From contig JAHEIX010000003.1 in NCBI GenBank assembly GCA_024639165.1, positions 1-64,000 on the forward strand: 64,000 nt of DNA, in the 5' to 3' direction. The notes beneath the pieces were generated by a model. That model did not search any database and was not told the DNA's origin. It saw only the letters and a program-made list of their open reading frames with translations. A program made the position numbers and the translations under genes. This DNA is from UBA7446 sp024639165. Its GTDB lineage: Bacteria > Bacteroidota > Bacteroidia > Flavobacteriales > Flavobacteriaceae. Positions 59,254 through 64,000 of this stretch are shown one piece after another. Numbering within the stretch: the first letter of the stretch is position 1; every line of letters starts with the position of its first letter.

Positions 59254-60629
59254 TATGTTTGACTTACATCTACAATTTTTCCAGCCACTGCTGCCGCTGC
59301 TGCGGTAACAGGACTTGCTAATAAGGTTCGTGCACCCTGCCCTTGACGCCCTTCAAAGTTTCTGTTTGAGGTAGAAACGCAATAGGCACCAGCAGGAATT
59401 TTATCGTCATTCATGGCCAAACAAGCTGAACAGCCAGGTTGACGAAGCTTAAATCCAGCAGATTCAAATATTTTATCAAGGCCTTCTGCTACAATCTGTT
59501 TTGCTACTTGTTGCGAGCCTGGAACGATCAAAGCAGAAACGTCAGGAGATTTTTGTTTTCCTTTGATGTGCGCTGCAGCAGCTCTAAAATCTTCAATCCT
59601 CGAATTGGTACAGCTGCCAATAAATACATGACTTATGGGCATATCAAGCAAATAGGTATCTGCTTCAAGCCCCATATATTCCAGTGATTTCACAAAACTC
59701 ACATCGTTAGAAGACGGAATTTTGTCTGCTATTTTTATGCCCATCCCCGGATTTGTACCATAGGTGATCATTGGGCCTATGTCGGCTGCATCAAAATGGT
59801 GCTCTGCATCAAACGAAGCGCCTTCGTCTGTTGGCAAGGTTTTCCAATGGGCTATTTTGGCTTCGAGTGCTTCACCTTTAGGGGCAAATTCACGTCCGCT
59901 TACATAGTCAAATGTAGTTTTGTCTGGTGCAATCATGCCACCTCGTGCGCCCATTTCAATACTCATGTTACAGACCGTCATGCGGCCCTCCATGCTCATT
60001 TCTTCAAAAACATTTCCTGCAAACTCTACAAAGTATCCCGTGCCGGCATCTGTTCCCAATTTGGCGATAACATAAAGCACCACATCTTTGGGTTCAACAG
60101 CTGGGTGTAGTTTACCCGAAACAACAACACGCATACTTTTAGGTTTGTCAACCAGTACACATTGACTCGCAAATACTTGCGCTACCTGACTTGTTCCAAT
60201 GCCAAAGGCAATGGTGCCAAAGGCGCCGTGTGTGGAGGTGTGACTGTCGCCACAAACCATGGTCATACCCGGTTGGGTAACGCCTAGTTCTGGACCAATA
60301 ACGTGAACAATTCCTTGGTAGGGATGTCCTAAGCCAAAGAGTTCAACACCGTATTCCTCACAGTTTTTGCTAAGTTGACTTACTTGCTTACGGGACAGTG
60401 CATCTTGGATGGGTAAATGTTGGTTTTCTGTGGGAACATTGTGATCGGCAGTGGCCACAACTTGTTGGGGCCTAAAGAGCGGAATACCTTTATCTTCCAG
60501 CACATTAAAAGCCTGTGGGCTCGTGACTTCGTGAATAAGGTGTTTGTCAATGTATAAAATGTCCGGACCATGCTTTACTGATGATACTACGTGACTGTCC
60601 CAGACTTTATCAAAAAGGGTTTTTTTCAT
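59253..60629 (-). CDS. leuC: 3-isopropylmalate dehydratase, large subunit
   Basis: LeuC carries the [4Fe-4S] cluster of isopropylmalate isomerase. The 458-residue protein has GDSHTSTHGAFG, the cluster cysteine in FIGSCTNSRIEDF and the pair in GCSACLAMN, and SNRNFEGRQG near the C-terminus. It lies 4 nt after leuA and overlaps leuD by one base. Confidence 0.96.
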   Translation of the reverse strand: MKKTLFDKVWDSHVVSSVKHGPDILYIDKHLIHEVTSPQAFNVLEDKGIPLFRPQQVVATADHNVPTENQHLPIQDALSRKQVSQLSKNCEEYGVELFGLGHPYQGIVHVIGPELGVTQPGMTMVCGDSHTSTHGAFGTIAFGIGTSQVAQVFASQCVLVDKPKSMRVVVSGKLHPAVEPKDVVLYVIAKLGTDAGTGYFVEFAGNVFEEMSMEGRMTVCNMSIEMGARGGMIAPDKTTFDYVSGREFAPKGEALEAKIAHWKTLPTDEGASFDAEHHFDAADIGPMITYGTNPGMGIKIADKIPSSNDVSFVKSLEYMGLEADTYLLDMPISHVFIGSCTNSRIEDFRAAAAHIKGKQKSPDVSALIVPGSQQVAKQIVAEGLDKIFESAGFKLRQPGCSACLAMNDDKIPAGAYCVSTSNRNFEGRQGQGARTLLASPVTAAAAAVAGKIVDVSQT

Positions 60630-60633
60630 GGAG

Positions 60634-61794
60634 TTATAAACTGATTCCAGCGGTTTTTACTATTTCAGGAATATCGTTGTCGTTTATTTCTTTCTTCATG
60701 TCGGCATAGGTCAAAAACGCTGCGTATGCTAGGTCTAGCTCATCTTTTGTGAGCTCAATACCAATGTTTTTAGCTCGGTAGGCGAGGGCAGCACGACCAC
60801 TTCTTGCCGTCAACACTATAGAAGAAGTATCAACACCCACGTCATGTGGATTGATGATTTCATATGTTTCTCTGTTTTTTATCACACCGTCTTGGTGAAT
60901 GCCAGAACTGTGCGCAAACGCATTGGCGCCCACAATAGCTTTGTTAGGCTGTACAATCATTCCCATGGCATCAGATACCATTTGACTTGTTTCAGAAAGC
61001 ATTTGGGTTTGAATATTGGTATCAAGACCTAAGTTGGGGTGCTGGCGCATAATCATCACAACCTCTTCCAAGGAAGTGTTGCCTGCGCGTTCGCCTATAC
61101 CATTAATGGTACATTCAATTTGACGTGCCCCGTTAATCACACCTGCAATGGAGTTGGCGGTTGCAAGTCCAAGATCATTGTGACAATGACACGAAAGTGT
61201 TGCTTTGTGTATAGACGGAACATGTTCCATCAAGTATTTTATTTTAGCACCGTATTCTTCGGGTAAGCAATAGCCGGTAGTATCTGGTATATTGAGTACT
61301 GTGGCACCTGCCTTAATCATGGCCTCACAAACTTGTGCGAGATAGGCGTTGTCTGTTCTTCCTGCATCCTCTGCATAGAACTCAATGTCTTCTACATATT
61401 TTTTTGCGTGTTTGACAGCTGCTACGCCACGCTCGATAATCTTTTCACGTGTAGAACGAAACTTGTGTTGGATGTGTGAGTCAGAAGTGCCAATACCAGT
61501 GTGTATACGCGCACGATTGGCAGGTTTTAAGGCTTCAGCTGCCACGTCAATATCTTTTTGAACAGCTCTGGTGAGTCCGCAAACTATGGCGTTTCGTACC
61601 GTTTTGGCAACATCACTAACGGCTTCAAAATCTCCTGGAGAGGAAATGGGAAAGCCCGCCTCTATGATATCGACACCAAGCTCATCAAGTCGTTTGGCCA
61701 GTACGAGCTTTTCTGCTTTGTTAAGCTTACAGCCCGGAACTTGCTCTCCATCTCGTAATGTGGTGTCAAAAATTTGAACGTACTCTTGTTTCAT
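60634..61794 (-). CDS. leuA: 2-isopropylmalate synthase, short form without regulatory domain
   Basis: LeuA condenses acetyl-CoA with 2-oxoisovalerate, the entry step of leucine synthesis. The 386-residue protein has DTTLRDGEQVPGCKL at the N-terminus, metal-binding CHCHNDLGLATAN and GIGERAGNTSLEEVVM, and the subdomain II HSSGIHQDG. It ends at about the point where the leucine-binding allosteric domain of classical LeuA (about 520 residues) would begin. The frame ends in a normal stop with leuC 4 nt on, so it is a short form and not a truncation. ATG at 61794 is used; the longer frame from 61833 runs through the promoter. Confidence 0.92.
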   Translation of the reverse strand: MKQEYVQIFDTTLRDGEQVPGCKLNKAEKLVLAKRLDELGVDIIEAGFPISSPGDFEAVSDVAKTVRNAIVCGLTRAVQKDIDVAAEALKPANRARIHTGIGTSDSHIQHKFRSTREKIIERGVAAVKHAKKYVEDIEFYAEDAGRTDNAYLAQVCEAMIKAGATVLNIPDTTGYCLPEEYGAKIKYLMEHVPSIHKATLSCHCHNDLGLATANSIAGVINGARQIECTINGIGERAGNTSLEEVVMIMRQHPNLGLDTNIQTQMLSETSQMVSDAMGMIVQPNKAIVGANAFAHSSGIHQDGVIKNRETYEIINPHDVGVDTSSIVLTARSGRAALAYRAKNIGIELTKDELDLAYAAFLTYADMKKEINDNDIPEIVKTAGISL

Positions 61795-61811
61795 GCAAAA
61801 AGCGTTAAAGA

Positions 61812-61840
61812 CAAAAGTAACCAATTTTAACAATTACAAA
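61812..61840 (-). promoter_or_regulatory. Promoter of the leu operon
   Basis: TTTG (61837-61840), a 17-nt spacer and TACTTTTG (61812-61819) on the minus strand. The box ends 17 nt before the leuA ATG, so the leader is about 12 nt, too short for an attenuator peptide or T-box. The remaining 170 bp up to the pseudouridine synthase hold no gene. Confidence 0.75.
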
Positions 61841-62015
61841 AGCAGAAATTAAAGACTTCCTTAAATTTCTTCAGTACTTAGGTTTTACTTGTTAAATGCG
61901 TATTGCCAATCTGCTTTGAAAAAGATATACTCTTGGATGTATTTTACTTTATTTTGTCCTTGTTCTACTTTGATCGATGTAGGATTGCTGCGTGTTGTGC
62001 CCTTTTATTTTAACA

Positions 62016-62690
62016 TCAATCCACCACTGCATTCCACACGGCGTCCTTTGGGGGAGGAGCAGTAAAGCATATCGGTTCTTTTAGTGTTGGATGTATAATG
62101 GTCAGCTTTCTGGCATGCAAATGAATGCTGCCGTCTTTATTAGGGCGTTTGGCGCCGTATTTTAGATCTCCTTTTATGATAAGTCCTTCTGCGCTAAGTT
62201 GTGCTCGTATCTGATGGTGCCTTCCTGTTAGGAGCTCAATTTCTAGTAAGGTATAACGGTCAAGGTCTCGTTTTTTGGTATAAATCAATTCGCTGAACTT
62301 GCTGTTAGGCACTTCTTTGCGGTGTGCATAAGATTTGTTTTGCGCCTGCTTTCTGATAAGGAAATGCGATAATCTTGTTGGTGTGTCAGCAGCAGTTCCG
62401 CTTACTATTGCCCAATATGTTTTGGAGGTGGTTTTTTCGGCAAATTGCTTGTTAAGTCTGCTTAGTGCCTTAGACGTTTTGGCCAGAACCATAACCCCAC
62501 TCGTGGGTCTATCAAGCCTGTGCACCAAGCCTAAATACACCTTGCCTGGTTTATTATCCCTGATTTTAATGATGTTTTTTACTATGTCTAGAACAGAGCG
62601 GTCTTTGGTGTTGTCTCCTTGTGCCAACACGCCAGGGGGTTTGTTGATGACCAGCAGGTGGTTGTCTTCAAAAAGTATTTGTGGCTGCAA
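62016..62690 (-). CDS. RluA-family pseudouridine synthase
   Basis: The 224-residue protein has the RluA catalytic motif HRLDRPTSGVMVLAKT (Asp nucleophile), the N-terminal ILFEDNHLLVINKPPG and LLTGRHHQIRAQL. It isomerises uridine in rRNA or tRNA; the target site cannot be given. It lacks the S4 domain of RluC/D. The start is TTG at 62690, directly after the panB stop codon, and matches the conserved N-terminus. Confidence 0.88.
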   Translation of the reverse strand: MQPQILFEDNHLLVINKPPGVLAQGDNTKDRSVLDIVKNIIKIRDNKPGKVYLGLVHRLDRPTSGVMVLAKTSKALSRLNKQFAEKTTSKTYWAIVSGTAADTPTRLSHFLIRKQAQNKSYAHRKEVPNSKFSELIYTKKRDLDRYTLLEIELLTGRHHQIRAQLSAEGLIIKGDLKYGAKRPNKDGSIHLHARKLTIIHPTLKEPICFTAPPPKDAVWNAVVD

Positions 62691-63509
62691 TTAGTATTGT
62701 TCGTCTTTATTTGGAAAATCACTTGATTTTACGTCTTTCACGTACTGTTTTATGGCGGTAGTCATTTGGTCGTACAGGTCCATATAGCGTCGTAAAAAAC
62801 GGGGGCTGAACTCGGTCGTTAGCCCCAGCATATCGTGTAATACCAATACCTGGCCATCGACATCGCCACCAGCACCAATACCTATTACAGGTATTTTTAC
62901 CGCTTCGGCTACTTTTTTGGCAAGTGCTGCAGGGATTTTTTCAAGCACCAATGCAAAACAGCCCAGTTGCTCTAGTAGTTTGGCATCTTCTAATAGTTTT
63001 TTTGCTTCAGCTTCCTCTCTTGCCCTGACCGTATAGGTGCCAAACTTATAAATGGATTGTGGCGTAAGTCCCAAGTGCCCCATTACGGGAATTCCAGCGT
63101 TGAGGATACGAACCATGGAATCTTTAATTTCTGCTCCCCCTTCAATTTTAACAGCATGGGCACCGGCCTCTTTCATGATGCGTATGGAAGAACGCAAGGC
63201 TTCTTTTGGATCTGACTGATAACTGCCAAAGGGCAAATCAACCACGACCAAGGCACGTTTTACGGCATTGACCACCGCACTGGCATGATAAATCATCTGA
63301 TCTACAGTTATGGGCAGCGTTGTTTCGTGCCCCGACATTACATTTGAGGCAGAGTCTCCTACCAAAATAACGTCTATATGTGCCGCGTCAACGGCTTTGG
63401 CCATAGAGTAGTCATAAGCGGTTAACATGGATATCTTGCTTCCCGACGCTTTCATCTCAATCAATGCGTTTGTCGTAACGCGCTTATATACTTTTTCAGA
63501 TGTAGACAT
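62691..63509 (-). CDS. panB: 3-methyl-2-oxobutanoate hydroxymethyltransferase
   Basis: PanB makes ketopantoate from 2-oxoisovalerate, the first step of pantothenate and coenzyme A synthesis. The 272-residue TIM barrel has ISMLTAYDYSMAK, VILVGDSASNVM, DLPFGSY, KIEGG and GHLGLTPQS. An in-frame TTG at 63524 lies inside the -7 box, so ATG at 63509 is the start. It is followed without a gap by the pseudouridine synthase. Confidence 0.95.
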   Translation of the reverse strand: MSTSEKVYKRVTTNALIEMKASGSKISMLTAYDYSMAKAVDAAHIDVILVGDSASNVMSGHETTLPITVDQMIYHASAVVNAVKRALVVVDLPFGSYQSDPKEALRSSIRIMKEAGAHAVKIEGGAEIKDSMVRILNAGIPVMGHLGLTPQSIYKFGTYTVRAREEAEAKKLLEDAKLLEQLGCFALVLEKIPAALAKKVAEAVKIPVIGIGAGGDVDGQVLVLHDMLGLTTEFSPRFLRRYMDLYDQMTTAIKQYVKDVKSSDFPNKDEQY

Positions 63510-63521
63510 ATAATTTTTTTT

Positions 63522-63529
63522 CAAAAATA
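63522..63529 (-). promoter_or_regulatory. -7 promoter element of panB
   Basis: TATTTTTG on the minus strand, 12 nt before the panB ATG at 63509. No -33 TTTG is evident. Confidence 0.45.
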
Positions 63530-63555
63530 CATTATTGAACGCATATTACCCTAGA

Positions 63556-63597
63556 CATGACACCCTGTCATGAATTTGTTGTGGCACAAAGATTGAA
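63556..63597 (+). promoter_or_regulatory. dnaK upstream region: inverted repeat and sigma-54-like element
   Basis: CATGACA-CCC-TGTCATG (63556-63572) is a perfect 7-bp inverted repeat. Ten bases on, TGGCAC-N5-TTGAA (63582-63597) resembles the -24/-12 sigma-54 promoter (TGGCAC-N5-TTGCA), with GC changed to GA at -12. There is no CIRCE (TTAGCACTC-N9-GAGTGCTAA) and no TAnnTTTG box. It is a candidate heat-shock control site for dnaK, unproven. Confidence 0.4.
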
Positions 63598-63620
63598 ATA
63601 AGTATTGAAAATATATTTAA

Positions 63621-64000
63621 ATGAGTAAGATTATTGGTATCGATTTAGGAACAACAAACTCTTGTGTTTCTGTTATGGAAGGTAACGAACCTGTTGTCAT
63701 TCCAAATGCTGAAGGAAAACGTACAACCCCTTCGGTTATCGCTTTTGTTGAAGGTGGTGAAATTAAAGTAGGTGACCCAGCTAAAAGACAAGCGGTTACC
63801 AACCCAACAAAAACCATTTCGTCCATAAAACGTTTTATGGGTAACAAGTTCTCTGAATCCAAAAATGATATTGAGCGTGTGCCCTATAAAGTGGTAAAAG
63901 GAGACAATGATACGCCACGTGTTGATATAGAAGGTCGTTTATACACGGCACAAGAATTATCAGCAATGGTGCTTCAAAAAATGAAAAAAACAGCTGAAGA
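63621..64000 (+). CDS. dnaK: Chaperone DnaK (Hsp70), 5' part only
   Basis: The frame opens MSKIIGIDLGTTNSCVSVMEG, the invariant Hsp70 phosphate-1 motif, and continues with GKRTTPSVIAF, VGDPAKRQAVTNP and SIKRFMG. It is open to the right edge (126 codons visible of about 640), so only the first half of the ATPase domain is present. DnaK refolds proteins with DnaJ and GrpE. It is divergent from panB across 111 bp. Confidence 0.97.
   Translation, partial: MSKIIGIDLGTTNSCVSVMEGNEPVVIPNAEGKRTTPSVIAFVEGGEIKVGDPAKRQAVTNPTKTISSIKRFMGNKFSESKNDIERVPYKVVKGDNDTPRVDIEGRLYTAQELSAMVLQKMKKTAE

Noticed and set aside
60634..61794. leuA as a truncated pseudogene
   Set aside because: The catalytic domains are complete, the stop lies 4 nt before leuC and the operon is intact. 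A short LeuA form is the better reading.
63530..63620. CIRCE/HrcA operator before dnaK
   Set aside because: No TTAGCACTC-N9-GAGTGCTAA is present; the inverted repeat found (63556-63572) has a different sequence and a 3-nt spacer.
1..64000. CRISPR array, insertion sequence, prophage or defence island
   Set aside because: No regularly spaced direct repeats, transposase, integrase cargo, restriction, toxin-antitoxin or other defence genes could be recognised. The lone ORF6N gene and REP-like element are too little to call a mobile island.

Overview
This window is a stretch of chromosome from a member of the Bacteroidota, most likely the family Flavobacteriaceae. The signs are a type IX secretion gene (porQ), a transketolase split into two genes, a Bacteroidota-type omega subunit, a TonB receptor with an N-terminal carboxypeptidase-like domain next to a DUF4249 lipoprotein, many short lipoboxes, promoters of the form TTTG-N17-20-TAnnTTTG, and no Shine-Dalgarno sequences. 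The DNA is moderately AT-rich and very compact. Almost all of it is core genome. I see no CRISPR array, insertion sequence, prophage or obvious defence island, and no clear undescribed multigene system.

Layout. 1-201: a tRNA operon (Lys, Lys, partial Leu). 290-8678: aroK, a phosphoribosyltransferase, an S4 RNA-binding protein, an FKBP-like lipoprotein, split transketolase, tgt, an LptF/G permease, an EamA transporter and accA. 8784-13450: dnaB facing the thrS-infC-rpmI-rplT translation operon. 13519-18143: icd followed by a TonB receptor/DUF4249/DUF6095 unit. 18165-20676: rplS and trmD separated by a small accessory insert (decayed secreted-protein gene plus a REP-like mosaic), then an orphan ORF6N protein. 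20663-33210: degP-like protease, dapF-mltG, dnaA with a phosphatase and a methyltransferase, ribD, prmC-ligA, DUF6913-dapA and a PagL-like enzyme. 33250-42939: bamD-rpoZ-coaBC-DUF4835-recN-fabI-ybbR-coaE and a two-component system. 42931-55466: xerD, aroQ, an SDR, lpdA, msrB, a hydrolase, an MFS permease, a DUF2807 lipoprotein, lon, porQ-cmk and an SMP-30 lipoprotein. 55510-64000: rpsA, the leucine operon leuACDB, panB with a pseudouridine synthase, and the start of dnaK.

The genes mainly serve translation (thrS, infC, ribosomal proteins, trmD, tgt, prmC), replication and repair (dnaA, dnaB, ligA, recN, xerD), envelope building (LptF/G, BamD, MltG, PagL-like, PorQ) and cofactor, lysine, leucine and shikimate biosynthesis.

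The points most worth a second look are small-scale: infC appears to start at AUA; at least eleven genes have a TAnnTT(T/A)G element ending only 3-7 nt before the start codon, which suggests leaderless transcripts; most convergent gene pairs overlap at their 3' ends; a REP-like element and a broken secreted-protein gene lie between trmD and rplS; and the dnaK upstream region carries a perfect inverted repeat. Start sites, promoters and domain names were assigned by eye, without database searches.
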